Shown here: positions 22,193-32,600 of the stretch, piece by piece
Numbering within the stretch: the stretch's first letter is position 1
How the letters are laid out: the number at the start of each line of letters is the position of its first letter
Source: Verrucomicrobiaceae bacterium
GTDB taxonomy: Bacteria; Verrucomicrobiota; Verrucomicrobiia; Verrucomicrobiales; Verrucomicrobiaceae
Reading direction: 5' to 3'
Assembly (NCBI GenBank): GCA_947466075.1
Contig: CANIBP010000049.1
Span: 1-50,110 of the forward strand
DNA: 50,110 bases
The notes under the pieces: generated by a model
The model's database searches: none
What the model saw: only the letters and a program-made list of their open reading frames with translations
Told to the model about the DNA's origin: nothing
Made by a program: the position numbers and the translations under genes

Positions 22193-23467
22193 TCACTTCG
22201 GCTCATCACGCTTCACCACTTTGGTGCCGTCCTTTACCGTGTCTGGCGGATGCATCAGGACTTCATCACCGACCTTCAAACCTCCCAGCACCTGCGTAAG
22301 CTTGCCATCCGTGCGTCCGGCTTTCACTGCCACCACTTTGGCCTCACCATCATCAAAGAGGAACGTCTTCCATTCGCTGCCTTCACGGAACAGTGCTCCC
22401 GCTGGCACCAGCAGCGTGTCGTCGCTGTGCCATACGGCCACACGCACTTCGACGCGATAGCGATCTCCCAGCGCCTTCAGCGCAGGCGTCTGCGCCACGA
22501 AATCACTCAGCACGAGGACGCGTTGCTCCTCGACACCAAGTGCGGACACTTTGGTGAATGCCGCAGGTTCCACACGACGCACGCGGGCCTTCGCTGGTTC
22601 ATCGCCGCCCCATTGCTCAACGGTGACCATGGCACCCGGCTGAATCGTCACAGCATCACGGGAGAGAATCTCCGCTTCGATCTCCATATCCGTCGGGTCA
22701 CCAATTTCCAAAATCGGCGCACCCGGTGCCACAATCGTCGCGCTCTCCTGCTGCACGCGCAGCACCACACCGCTCACCGGCGCACGCACTTCGATGGAAG
22801 CCCCGCCAGTTGTCGGCTTGTCGATCTGCTGCAAGGCAGCGCGAGCCTGGGCCAGTTCAAAGTCGGCCACCTGAAGTGCAAACTCCGCTGAGCGCACCTC
22901 GCGCACCTTCATCTCCGCCTCACGCTCAAAGGTGTCGCGATCTGTGTCGCTGATGGTGCCTTTGTCCGTGTTGTTCTTCACTCGGTCCCAGTTCGCCTCG
23001 GCATACTTCAGTCCGGTGCGATTGATCTCAATGTTTTCATTGGCACGACTGCGTGCCGCCGCCGCTGCATCGACCCGCGCCTGAGCCTGCGCACGTGAGC
23101 GTGCATCCAGCAGAGGCGAAAGCGATGGCTCGATGCGCGTGAGCACTGTCTCACCAGCTTTCACTACATCGCCTGGTCTCAAGGTCACCCGCTGCATGCT
23201 GCCTGCCACCGGTGCGGCCACCACATGACGATTGCGAATGCGCGTCTTGCCTTCCTCAGACACATACACAGTCAGCGCCCCCTGGCGCACCACGCCGGTC
23301 TCGATCTCCACGGGGCGCGACTGCAAGGCATAGATCATGACCAGCACCAACAGGCCAACGATGGACCAAAACGCCACTTTGCGCAGCAGACCACGGCCGA
23401 TAGGCGGACGTTTCGCCTCCCACGGCGGCGTGGAGGCATTGGCGGCTTCGTTCTTGGCTTCGGACAT
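22193..23467 (-). CDS. HlyD-family periplasmic adaptor (membrane fusion protein)
   Basis: 424 residues, ATG 23467. A short cytoplasmic N-terminus (EAKRPPIGRGLLR) is followed by a transmembrane helix (KVAFWSIVGLLVLVMIYAL). A lipoyl half (VVRQGALTVYVSEEGKTRIRNRHVVAAPVAGSM) precedes a long helical hairpin rich in Ala/Arg/Glu (~residues 115-215, with QAQARVDAAAAARS and EVRSAEFALQVADFELAQ). The second lipoyl half (GGASIEVRAPVSGVVLRVQQESA) and beta-barrel regions (TVEQWGGDEPAKARVRRVEP) follow. This is a classic MFP for an ABC or RND-type exporter, but no pump gene is adjacent on either side, so it is an orphan here. Convergent with the pyruvyl-transferase-like gene (29 nt between stops). Confidence 0.88.
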   Translation of the reverse strand: MSEAKNEAANASTPPWEAKRPPIGRGLLRKVAFWSIVGLLVLVMIYALQSRPVEIETGVVRQGALTVYVSEEGKTRIRNRHVVAAPVAGSMQRVTLRPGDVVKAGETVLTRIEPSLSPLLDARSRAQAQARVDAAAAARSRANENIEINRTGLKYAEANWDRVKNNTDKGTISDTDRDTFEREAEMKVREVRSAEFALQVADFELAQARAALQQIDKPTTGGASIEVRAPVSGVVLRVQQESATIVAPGAPILEIGDPTDMEIEAEILSRDAVTIQPGAMVTVEQWGGDEPAKARVRRVEPAAFTKVSALGVEEQRVLVLSDFVAQTPALKALGDRYRVEVRVAVWHSDDTLLVPAGALFREGSEWKTFLFDDGEAKVVAVKAGRTDGKLTQVLGGLKVGDEVLMHPPDTVKDGTKVVKRDEPK

Positions 23468-23561
23468 GGGGCAAACACATCATGCACGCTCTTTGCGCAG
23501 CGGCAGGTGATTTTTACTTGTCGCCCCAGCTCTTCCCTGTTCAAATCCCCGCCTCAACCTT

Positions 23562-23586
23562 GAACTAAGAACATCGAACCAAGAAC
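23562..23586. repeat. Heptanucleotide GAACNNN array (4 units)
   Basis: GAAC starts at 23562, 23569, 23576 and 23583, an exact 7-nt period, with the variable NNN reading TAA, ATC and CAA. It ends 8 nt before the start codon of the alpha/beta hydrolase gene at 23595, so it occupies the place of its ribosome-binding region. Confidence 0.65.
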
Positions 23587-23594
23587 CACTTCCC

Positions 23595-24398
23595 ATGCCC
23601 CACGTCGAAACCAACGGAATCAAAATGTTTTACCAAGAACGCGGCAGCGGCGAACCGCTCGTCTGCATCATGGGTGTCACCGCCCCCGGCGGCGTGTGGG
23701 ACGCACATGCGCAGGCCTGGGAGAAGCACTTCCGCTGCATCCTGGGTGACAACCGCGGTGTGGGCGAAACCGATAAGCCTGTCGGCCCGTACACCACCGC
23801 CATGATGGCCGACGACTACGCCGGCCTCATGGACAAGCTCGGCATCGCCAAGGCTCGCGTCGTTGGCTGCTCGCTCGGTTCCGTCATCGCCCAGCAACTC
23901 GCTCTGCGTCATCCGCAGAAGGTCAAGAGCATGATCCTCATGTGTACTTGGGCGCGGCAGGACCGCTTTGGCCTCTACACCTGGCAGCACCTCATGAAAG
24001 CGAAGGCGAACATGCGCCCCGAAGACTTCATGCAGTGGATTCAAATGCTCATCTTCACCAAGCCGTGGTTCGACAACGACGACTGCTGGAACAACATGCA
24101 GCAGGGCCTCAAGGACGCCGCCACCAATCCCGCGCCGCAACCCCTGCACGCCACCGAGGCGCAAAGCGCAGCAGCCATGACGCACAATACGCTCAACGAC
24201 CTCAAGAACGTGAAGTGCCCCACGCTCGTCATCGGTGGCAAGGACGACACCTTCACCCCTCAATGGATGAGCAAAGAAGTCGCTGCCGCCATCCCCGGTG
24301 CCGACCTCCACCTCTACGACAACGCCGGCCATGCCTTCCACTGGGAACAAATGGGCGACTTCAATCCGCGTACGACGGAGTGGTTGTTGAAGCATTAA
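23595..24398 (+). CDS. Alpha/beta hydrolase
   Basis: 267 residues (MPHVETNGIKMFYQERGSG). Oxyanion/strand elements GEPLVCIMGV and DNRGVGETDKP precede the nucleophile elbow G-C-S-L-G-S in VVGCSLGSVIAQQLAL. The acidic residue sits in VIGGKDDTFTPQW and the catalytic His in NAGHAFHWE. This matches the single-domain epoxide-hydrolase/ haloperoxidase/ 3-oxoadipate enol-lactonase-like subgroup; the substrate cannot be inferred. No signal peptide, so cytoplasmic. The 5' region is a GAAC repeat rather than a normal Shine-Dalgarno, so translation initiation may be unusual. It ends opposite the secreted esterase gene with a hairpin between. Confidence 0.88.
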   Translation: MPHVETNGIKMFYQERGSGEPLVCIMGVTAPGGVWDAHAQAWEKHFRCILGDNRGVGETDKPVGPYTTAMMADDYAGLMDKLGIAKARVVGCSLGSVIAQQLALRHPQKVKSMILMCTWARQDRFGLYTWQHLMKAKANMRPEDFMQWIQMLIFTKPWFDNDDCWNNMQQGLKDAATNPAPQPLHATEAQSAAAMTHNTLNDLKNVKCPTLVIGGKDDTFTPQWMSKEVAAAIPGADLHLYDNAGHAFHWEQMGDFNPRTTEWLLKH

Positions 24399-24419
24399 TA
24401 CCCGCGGCCCTAACTTCCG

Positions 24420-24448
24420 GTCTGCAACACGTCAGGCGTGTTGCAGAC
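24420..24448. repeat. Strong hairpin between convergent genes (REP- or terminator-like)
   Basis: Perfect 12-bp complementary arms (24420-24431 and 24437-24448) around a 5-nt loop TCAGG. It lies between the stop of the plus-strand hydrolase and the stop of the minus-strand esterase. There is no T-tract, so it may act as a bidirectional barrier or be a dispersed palindrome. Confidence 0.7.
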
Positions 24449-24457
24449 TAGCTTACG

Positions 24458-25324
24458 TCACGGGATATAACCCATCGACTTCATCCATTCCGCCACGCGA
24501 TTCGGCCAATCGTTCACCGGGCCACCGCTTTTGCGCATGCCGAAACCGTGACCGCCTTTGGCGTAGATGTGCAGTTCGCAGGGGATGTTGAGCTTCTTGT
24601 ATTCGAGGTAAATCAAGGCACTCGCACTCGCAGGCCATGGATCGTCACCGGCATGAATCAGGCACATCGGTGGCGATTTGGCAGTGATCTCGAAGCCTGG
24701 TAGCAGCTTCCCTGGCTCCTCTTTGCTCACGAGGTAAGCCGGATAAACGGGAATCGCGAAGTTCGGTGTCACGTCTTCCACATCGAGCGCCGGATCGGTC
24801 GCGTAGGTGCGCTCATTCGCATGCAACGTCGTCATCACCGTGAGATGGCCACCCGCCGAGAAGCCGAGAATGCCGATGCGGTCCGACTTGAGTCCCCACT
24901 CGGCGGCGTGATGGCGGATGATGCCCATCGCGCGCTGCGAGTCCTGCAAGGCCTCGCGGCCCGGATCCTTCGGATCACGACGCGGCACGCGGTATTTGAG
25001 CAGGATGCCCGTGACACCGTGCTGAACGAGGAAATCACACACCTGCGAGCCTTCATGCTCATACGCCAGGATGCCGTAGCCGCCGCCGGGACACACGAGC
25101 ACCGCCGTGCCATTCGGTTTTTCCGGTTTGAACACGGTGATCATCGGATCGGTGACGTTTGTGATGCGTTGCACGTCATCGGCGGATTTTTTCGGCACTT
25201 CCTTCTCTGCCTCGATCTTCACGCCGGGCTTTTCCGGCGCACCGCCGGGCCAGAGCTTCACAACAATCGGTTCAGCGGCAAAAACAGAGGTCGAGATGAA
25301 TAGCAGAGCGGGAATTAACTTCAT
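24458..25324 (-). CDS. Secreted alpha/beta hydrolase, acetyl-xylan-esterase/BD-FAE-like
   Basis: 288 residues. Signal peptide MKLIPALLFISTSVFA|AEP. The hydrolase core has PGGGYGILAYEHEG (oxyanion HGGG-like loop), nucleophile G-F-S-A-G-G-H (ILGFSAGGHLTV), acidic HAGDDPWPAS and catalytic His in AKGGHGFGMRKSGGP. The PGGGY...GFSAGG...GDD..P...H combination is common in secreted esterases that de-acetylate plant polysaccharides, placed near sulfatases or glycoside hydrolases in PVC bacteria. Twenty-one nt separate it from the upstream ATP-grasp-like gene; it is the last gene of the minus-strand block. The substrate is unknown. Confidence 0.87.
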   Translation of the reverse strand: MKLIPALLFISTSVFAAEPIVVKLWPGGAPEKPGVKIEAEKEVPKKSADDVQRITNVTDPMITVFKPEKPNGTAVLVCPGGGYGILAYEHEGSQVCDFLVQHGVTGILLKYRVPRRDPKDPGREALQDSQRAMGIIRHHAAEWGLKSDRIGILGFSAGGHLTVMTTLHANERTYATDPALDVEDVTPNFAIPVYPAYLVSKEEPGKLLPGFEITAKSPPMCLIHAGDDPWPASASALIYLEYKKLNIPCELHIYAKGGHGFGMRKSGGPVNDWPNRVAEWMKSMGYIP

Positions 25325-25345
25325 GGTGCCGCATTGGAGCGGAAA

Positions 25346-26635
25346 TCACCGCGCAACGCAAGGCAGCATCATCGCATCCCGCATGCCGTGGAGGATTTTT
25401 TTGTCCGCCGGGCACACCGTGGCCAAAACGCCGCCGAGCGCGGGATCATCATCATCGTTCGAGGTGGCGAAATAATACGGGCACAGCCGCACCCGGCTCT
25501 GCATTGCCCGCGTGGCCTGCTTTTCCTCATCCCAGGCAGGATGCGTGACGACCTTCGCGCGATGAAACTCCTGCAGCACGAACGGATTCGTCGGGAAACT
25601 CGCCAGCGCCTCACTAATCGCGGCGCCCCACTGCTCCTGCGACAAATCGTGGCCGATGAACACACCCCGCGAACCCCAGCCGCGCTCCGAAAAGCCGCTG
25701 ATCTTCAAAACGAGCTGCCGCTGCTTCCCACCGAAGGTTTTCATCTCATGCCAGCTCTGGATGTCGAGCTTCGGCCACACCGCAAAAGGTGGCAGCGGCA
25801 CCGGATCGACCACCCAGCCCATCGGAATGCATTTCTTCAACAGTTCGCGATGTTCGGCGCTCAGGGCGGAGTTCCAGAAGTCTTCAAGTGCAGGCGACCA
25901 GAACAACGCGAGCCACAGCTTCTCTTCGAGGAAGGCTTTGATCGGCGGCGTGAAGCTCAATTCGCCGCGCTCGGCCATGCGCAGCATCGCGTCGGCGTTT
26001 TCGACGTTCGCGAGGTCAAACAGCTCGAAGAAGCGGTAAATCGCCGCGCCATTCAGTTCAAACGGCTGCACTTCCCACGGCCGCAGCACGCGCCGCCCCA
26101 GCCGATCTGCCAGCCAGCTCATCTCCGGCACGTAATCGCCGGATTCACGCGAGATGAGAATGTCCTCGCTCGGAAATGCTGCCGCAAACGCGGCAATCAT
26201 TCCCGCAGCACCACCGATCACGCTCTGATCGAGCGCGGCATACGTTTCGTTCAGCCACGCCGTCAAACCGGTGCCGCCGGGCAATGAATCCAGTTCCGAA
26301 ATGCTCACGCCCCTTTCCGTGAGCACCAAATCCGGCCGCAGCACACGCGGCAGGTCTTCATGCCAGCGCGGATTGCGGCCGAGGTCGATCACCCGCTGCG
26401 GCTTGCCCTGATCCAGCAGCTTCGCCACCCACGCATGCGCTTCATCAAAGTACAACCGGTTGCACGCCCGCTGAAACGCCCGCAGTGCCGGTCCGAGCGA
26501 ACGAATAAATTCCACCGTCGTCGCATCCAGCGCAAACGCCTCCGGCGACAGCACCCACTCCTTGTCCTGGAAGAAACCTTGCTCAGGAAACGAGGAGCGG
26601 ATGTGAGAGATGGATTCAGCGGCGGATGCGGGCAT
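25346..26635 (-). CDS. ATP-grasp-like protein of uncertain activity
   Basis: 429 residues, ATG 26635 (MPASAAESISHIRSSFPEQGFFQ). No signal peptide. Features: VIDLGRNPRWHEDLPRVL near residue 80; SISELDSLPGGTGLTAWLNE near 110-130; IAAFAAAFPSEDILISRESG; and in the C-terminal half KTFGGKQRQLVLKISGFSERGWGSRGVFIGHDLSQ, then LQEFHRAKVVTHPAW. The L-V-L-K-I...G-x-G-S-R-G-V...Q-E segment fits the phosphate-gripping lysine, glycine loop and Q-E of ATP-grasp ligases, seen in glutathionylspermidine-synthase-like and circularly permuted families. The match is by eye. It is 33 nt from the alpha-2-macroglobulin and 21 nt from the esterase in one direction; a shared pathway is not obvious. Confidence 0.55.
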   Translation of the reverse strand: MPASAAESISHIRSSFPEQGFFQDKEWVLSPEAFALDATTVEFIRSLGPALRAFQRACNRLYFDEAHAWVAKLLDQGKPQRVIDLGRNPRWHEDLPRVLRPDLVLTERGVSISELDSLPGGTGLTAWLNETYAALDQSVIGGAAGMIAAFAAAFPSEDILISRESGDYVPEMSWLADRLGRRVLRPWEVQPFELNGAAIYRFFELFDLANVENADAMLRMAERGELSFTPPIKAFLEEKLWLALFWSPALEDFWNSALSAEHRELLKKCIPMGWVVDPVPLPPFAVWPKLDIQSWHEMKTFGGKQRQLVLKISGFSERGWGSRGVFIGHDLSQEQWGAAISEALASFPTNPFVLQEFHRAKVVTHPAWDEEKQATRAMQSRVRLCPYYFATSNDDDDPALGGVLATVCPADKKILHGMRDAMMLPCVAR

Positions 26636-26668
26636 TGCGAACGATTACGACGGACGAAAGCAGCCGTC

Positions 26669-29600
26669 TCACTTCGATTCTGCTACCTTCGTATTGCCCG
26701 AAGGCAAAGTGCGAATGCGTTGCGTTGGGCTGAGGCCGTATTTGTCGGGTTGATACATGGCTTCGATGCGGGCGGGCGGGGCGGTGGTGTCGCCTTCTGC
26801 GATAACTCTCGCGAGGTATTGGAGACTGAACTTGCCTTTGGCGGGTGCGTAGTCGGTGAAGAACAGGGCGCGGTCGGTGCGGATTTCGCGGTGGTCACAG
26901 AACCAGGGTTGGGTGCCGTCGGGGAGCTGATCGCCTTCACGTTCGCTTTGCGTGCCGAACTCGGGATTGATGGCTTCGAAGACGGCGGGCAACGAATCGT
27001 CGATGGCGAGGCAGCGATCGCCACCGCCGATTTCGATCTTGAGCGTGACGACGACCATGTCGCCAACGCGGAGGTCGTCAGTGCCGGAGGTGGAGCCGTC
27101 CATGTTCAGCTCTTCGTAAGTGCGCTCGATGGCGTAGCCTTTGTTCTCACCGGCGAAATCACGCTGGGGCGGGAAACTGCGCGCTTCGATGCGGCTGAAG
27201 ATTTCGCGACCAGCAGGAAGCTCGACGTTGAGCGGTTTCGCGCTGAGCGCCTGATTGAGCGCGAAGTTCACGCGGGCGCTGGAGAAACCGGCGGTGAGGT
27301 TCAGCGGCTGATTCTGCGCGTCCCAATGAACCGTGGCAGCCAGCGGCTCGCCAACTTTCTTCAGGCTACGCTCATAGGCGGACAAGGCGGTGAGCGTCCA
27401 GGCATTGGTGAAGGTGTTGCCCCATTCACCACGACCGTTGCGTGATTGCAAGATCGACAGCGCGAGTTTTTCCGCGTCTTCGGTCAAGCCGAGATGCGTG
27501 TAGCAGATCAAGCGCAGCGCTTTGTTAGCACCGTTGCCAGCCCAATGACTCCAAACAACGGGGGCAGGCGCTGGTGGTGCGGGTTTGGACTTCGTTTCGG
27601 TTTTGGCTTTTGATTTGGCGACCTTGCCTTTGGCGTCAGTCTTCGCAGAAGCAGCGGACTCGCTCGGTTTCCAACCAAGCGTGTCTTTGATCTGCTGCTC
27701 GGGCGCATTGCTCAGGCACATGGCGAGAGCGAGGTAGAGACGTGCGGTCTGCGGCAGATGCTCGCGTTTACCAAACAGCAGGTTTTGATACGCTGGCTCG
27801 GGCTTGCCTGCTTTCGCGAGCGTGTAGAGCGCCAAAGCGGAGTCGGTGATGTTGTAGAGATCTTTTTCCTCATCGAGGCCACGCAGCTTCTTGGAAAGGT
27901 ATTCGACGAGCTTGTTGATGGCATCGGCAGGAACGTCCGCGCCTTGATCACGCGCACGCAGCAGCAGCAGGCCGCCGTAAGCGCTGCCCCAGAAGGTCGG
28001 CTCGGTGCCGCCGGGCCAGTAGGCGAGGCCGCCTTCATCGGTGGTCATTTGCAGCAACTTGTTCACGCCGGCCTGCACGACTTGCTTCGCCTTGCCGCCG
28101 CCGAGTTGATCAGGAAACAGCGGCTCGTATTTGCCAAGCGCCAGCCAGGGCATCGTGGCGGAAGTGGTCTGCTCGACGCAACCATACGGATAGTGCAGCA
28201 GGTAATCGAGCGCGTCACGGGCCTCGTAGAGGCGGCTATTGCTGATGCCGAGGGAGAGCGAGCCTTCACCTTCGAGCAGCGCTGGGTTCACGTCTTTGAT
28301 GAGATTTTCGACGGGTTCCTCGGCCTTGAGACGCGTGTAGCTGACGTAGCGCAACTCGGGCACGGGATGATTCACCTCGAAGGTCGATTCGGTGCCATCG
28401 CTGGCCTCAGCGGCCCAGTTCACGCCGCGTGCGATCCATTTCCATTTCGCCGTGCCGAGTTGCACAAACTGCACGGGGAAAGCGGTGGCGGCGGTTTCAC
28501 CGGCTTTGATCTGGAGGATGACCTTCTGCTGCTTCGCGCTGCCACCGGTGTCGGCTGTGAGCGAGGCGGGGATGAAATCGCGCTTGTCCTGGATGAAGTT
28601 CGCGCTGCCATCGAGTTCGAGCGTGATCTCGACCGCGCCCGCGTTTGGTGTGGTGTTGTGAACGACGGCTTTGACGAGGAATTCATCGCCGAGGCGGGCG
28701 AAGCGCGGCACGGCGGGCTCGATCATGAGCGGCTTGTTGATCTTGAAGGCGGACTCGCCTTTGCCAAAACGATCCACGCCATGCGCGGCGACGGCCATGA
28801 TGCGGTAGCGCGTGAGATTGTCCGGCGCAGTGACGCTGGCGATGAGTTTGCCCTGCGCATCGGTGGTGCCGGAGGCGAGCCAGAGCGGCGTGACGATGAA
28901 GTTCTTGCGAATGCTGACGTTTGCGCCGTTGCCATCACCATCACCACCGCCGACGACGAAGCCTTTGTTGCCACGATCGCGTGCGGCGAGTTCTTCGGAC
29001 AGCAGATTGTCGAACGAGGTGAAGCTGTCGATGGCGAGCGGCAGTTCCGCGTGGAAATAGGCCGAGGGATCGGGCGTCTCGTGCTTCATGAGGCTCAGCA
29101 CGCCTTCATCGACGGCATAAAGCGTAACATCGCTGCCAGAGACAGGAGCGCCTTTGGCATCGGTGATCGTGGTGGTGATGTTCACCGCCTCAGCGGGACG
29201 AACTTCCTCGCGGTCCGGCTTCACGGTGAGTTTCAGCTCCTTGGCATCCGATTCGACCTTCAGGGCACAATAACCAATGCGATACTCAGGCATCTTGTGC
29301 TGCTTCGTGCTGGCGGCGGAGCCACGGATGACGATCACAGAGACGAAGACATTTGGGAACTCATCTTCACCGAGAGGGACGCGGATGATGGGATTGTCGA
29401 GCGTGAGTTCGGTCACAAACTGACGATGCAGCTTATTGCGCTCCACGGTGACGAGTGCGGTGCCTGCAATCGGCGTTTTGACCACGATGACAGCGTCTTC
29501 GCCGGGTTTGAGCGTCGTCTTCTCCGGCTGGAGATTCATGCGGTTGCCATCTTCCATCGCCCAAGGGAATTCATTGCCACCGACCGCGTAGAACGGCATG

Positions 29601-32600
29601 CGCGAGATGACTTTGGTGCCTTTGGCATCCACCGCTTCCGCCGTGACGAAATAAACGCCGCCGCTGGTTGGAGTGAAAGGAATGCTCGTCGAAGGAGCTG
29701 AACCGGCGGTCGCAGGTTTCAAATCAAAGCCCTGCTTCAACTCTTCACGCAGGATGACTTGATCCTTTGTCGTGCTGCCGCCGCCGGCGATGGCAATTTT
29801 GAGCGTGTGATATTCCTGGCGCTCGACTTTGACATCGACATGCACATTGCCCGCTGCGGGTGCGCCTTTGGAATCAATCGCGACCACTTCAAGCTGGAGA
29901 GGTTTGCCAGCAGTACCGAAATACTCGGGGCCTTTGAGGCCGAGCAGGAAATTCGCGCCGGGAACTTCAAACTCGGCGGCGGAACTGATCGTCTGCTCGT
30001 TGATGTCGGTAACCTCGGCGTTCACCCGCACACGCTGCGGCAGTGCGGCACGATCTGCGGGCGGCTGCGGCATTTCGAGCGTGGCGGTGCCGTCGTCGGC
30101 AAGGAAGAGATCACCATTCACGAACCACTCGTTTTCTTCAGCGTCGTTGTCGTGTCCGGCGTAATCGCCATCGGCATCGCGATCTTGCGCGTAGTGTGCC
30201 CATGAAGGCGCTTCGCCAAAGTGATAGCGGCGATAAGCCTCGGGCGGCTGGTAATCACGCTGCGAGTTTGCGCTCCACTGCACTTTCGCCACGGAGAGCG
30301 CCTTGCCCATGTAGTAGTTCGCGCTGAGCGCAAGCTGGATGCGGTCGGGCTGGAACTTGATCGTCTTCGTATCGAGCTTCACCTCGAAGGTGTTTGGTTT
30401 GTACTCATCAATACGGAAGGTCATGCCGCCGCCGTCATCGCTCTGGCTGTTGGGATTGGGCGATTTGAGATTGATCGAGAGATCATACCAGCCTGCGGGG
30501 CCAGTCGGGAGCACCACATCATCCGCCCAGGCACCGTTGGCGGTGAATGTGACCGGCTTGTCGATCACCACACGATAACGCGGATCGCGAATCACGAGGC
30601 GGCCCTGCGCAGGCGCTTGATCGAGACTCAAATCATCACCGATGAGCAGACGCGTGTGCGCTTTGAAGTGTGCGGTGTCGCCGGGCTTGTAGAGCGGACG
30701 GTCGGAGAACACAAAGGTGCGCCGCTGCGCCTGCCACACGTTTTCGTAGGCCTGCGAGATGTCGTAAGGCACGCCGATGCCGCTGTTATTGCACTCGATG
30801 ACTGCGCAATCACCGTTTTTCTCCGCCATTACGAAGGCAGGCGTGGCTCCAGGCGCGGTGGCGATGCCGCTGGCGTCGGTGTCGCCGTAACCAACGAGTT
30901 TCAAATCGGCATCGACAAGCGTGAGGCGCACACCGGGCACAGGCTTGCCGGTTTCGAGCGAGGTGACAAAGACCATCGTGTCCTTGCCGTTGCTCTTCTG
31001 CATGATGCCGAGATCGGTGAACTGCACGAGCGTCTGCGTGATAACGCCCTTCTGCGCGATGCCTGCGGCGGCAGTGCCTTCGATTTCGATAAACAAAGGC
31101 GCAGCGGGCTGTTCACCGAGCACTTCGCGCCAATTGAGCTTTACGATCTCGCTTTGATCCAGCGCCTTCGTAATCGGGAAGCTGCGGTCAAACACCTGCG
31201 TGCCGGGATAGGTATCGATGGACTGCGTCTTGTAAGCCTCGCGCTGTTTGTCATTGCCGTAGTAGGCGGTGCGGTAGGCACGATAGAGATCGAGCGCCTT
31301 GAGCAGTTCGGGCCCGTTGAGGCGCTTCGCCCGCACACGCACCTGGCTCACGTTCGCGGCACTGAATTCATAACCTGCGGCTCCTTTGGCAAGCTGCGCA
31401 TTGATGAAGGTCGGTGCGGCGACATAAGGTGGGTTTGGGATGAAGGTGATGCTGTTTTTCACCGGCGCACCGAGCGCCATGCCATCGCCGGAAGTCATCG
31501 CTGGATCGACCGTGACGGTTTGCGGCTGTTGCAGCGGGAATTTGCCGCTGATGCGCAGCGTGCGGCCTAAGACCTCAGCCTTGGTCTCACCAGCAGGAAT
31601 CGGTTCGATGTGAATGAGCGCGGCAAGCTTCTTGGCGAAGGCGGCTTGCTCCTCGGGCTTCATCTCGTCGTCCGACGGCGGTGTGAGGCGCTTGTTGAAG
31701 TCGATGTCGAGGTAGTAATCGCTGTCGAAGGGCGTGTGTGCGCTGACGGCACGCACTTCAAAGGGTTTGATCTCGCCGAGCTGAATGTCGTCGCCGGTGG
31801 CGATCTGATTCTGACCGGAGATGTTCGTCAGCGTCGGTGCGATGGCGAGACGCCATTTGCCGATGCTCAACTGCGTGATGGGTTCGACAATGATCGCGCT
31901 GAGACGCGCCGCATCATCGGCAACGGTGGGTTTCGCTTTGGAAATTTGTTCTGCCCAGGTCGGCTGCGGCTCGGCGCTCATGCGCGAGAAGTCCTTGCCG
32001 GTGGCGTGGCGAATTTTCGCGGCGACGGGCTGCGGCGAGGTTTCGGAGACGAAGCGGATATGCTTCGCAGCCTCGGCGGGCGTGACACCGTCGTTGAACT
32101 CGAAGAGGAAACGTGGGCTGCGATTCTGTGCATCGTCGTCGAACCAGCGCGGATGTTGATCAATGATGCGGAAGCGCGCGCTTTCGACGGAATCGAGCTT
32201 GTCACTCGAGAGCGGCTTGCCCGCGAGGTCAGTCAGACCGATGCGCAGTTTGAAATCATAGCTGCTGGCAAACTTAGGTGCCTGAGTGAGATGAAACTGG
32301 CCACTCCGCGTGCTGGTCCATTCAAACGTGCCGGTGAGTTCCGGCGTGACGATAAGCGGTGATTGCGCCTCGGGCTTGCCTATGCGCTCTTTGGCGATCA
32401 TCGCTGTCGGAAACACGACTTCGATGGTCGATTCCGGCGACAGCTCGACCGGATTGATGGTGATCTCGGCGCGCAACGCGGAGGGCGGCGGCGCTTTGGT
32501 GTCAACACGGCCCTTGGCAGGAGCCGCAGTGGCAATGGCGGTGGCAGAGACAAACGCCAGCGTCATGGCTGGCAGCAGCGCGAAGCTGAAGGTGGTTTTC

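Noticed and set aside
23530..23560. T-loop-like GTTCAAATCC as tRNA hint
   Set aside because: No cloverleaf acceptor or anticodon stem pairs with it and no CCA-adjacent end; not a tRNA.
27758..29701. 647-codon open frame on the plus strand opposite the alpha-2-macroglobulin
   Set aside because: It is antisense to a strongly recognisable protein with a thioester motif; its composition (many Arg/Gly/Asp runs) is what GC-rich antisense frames give.
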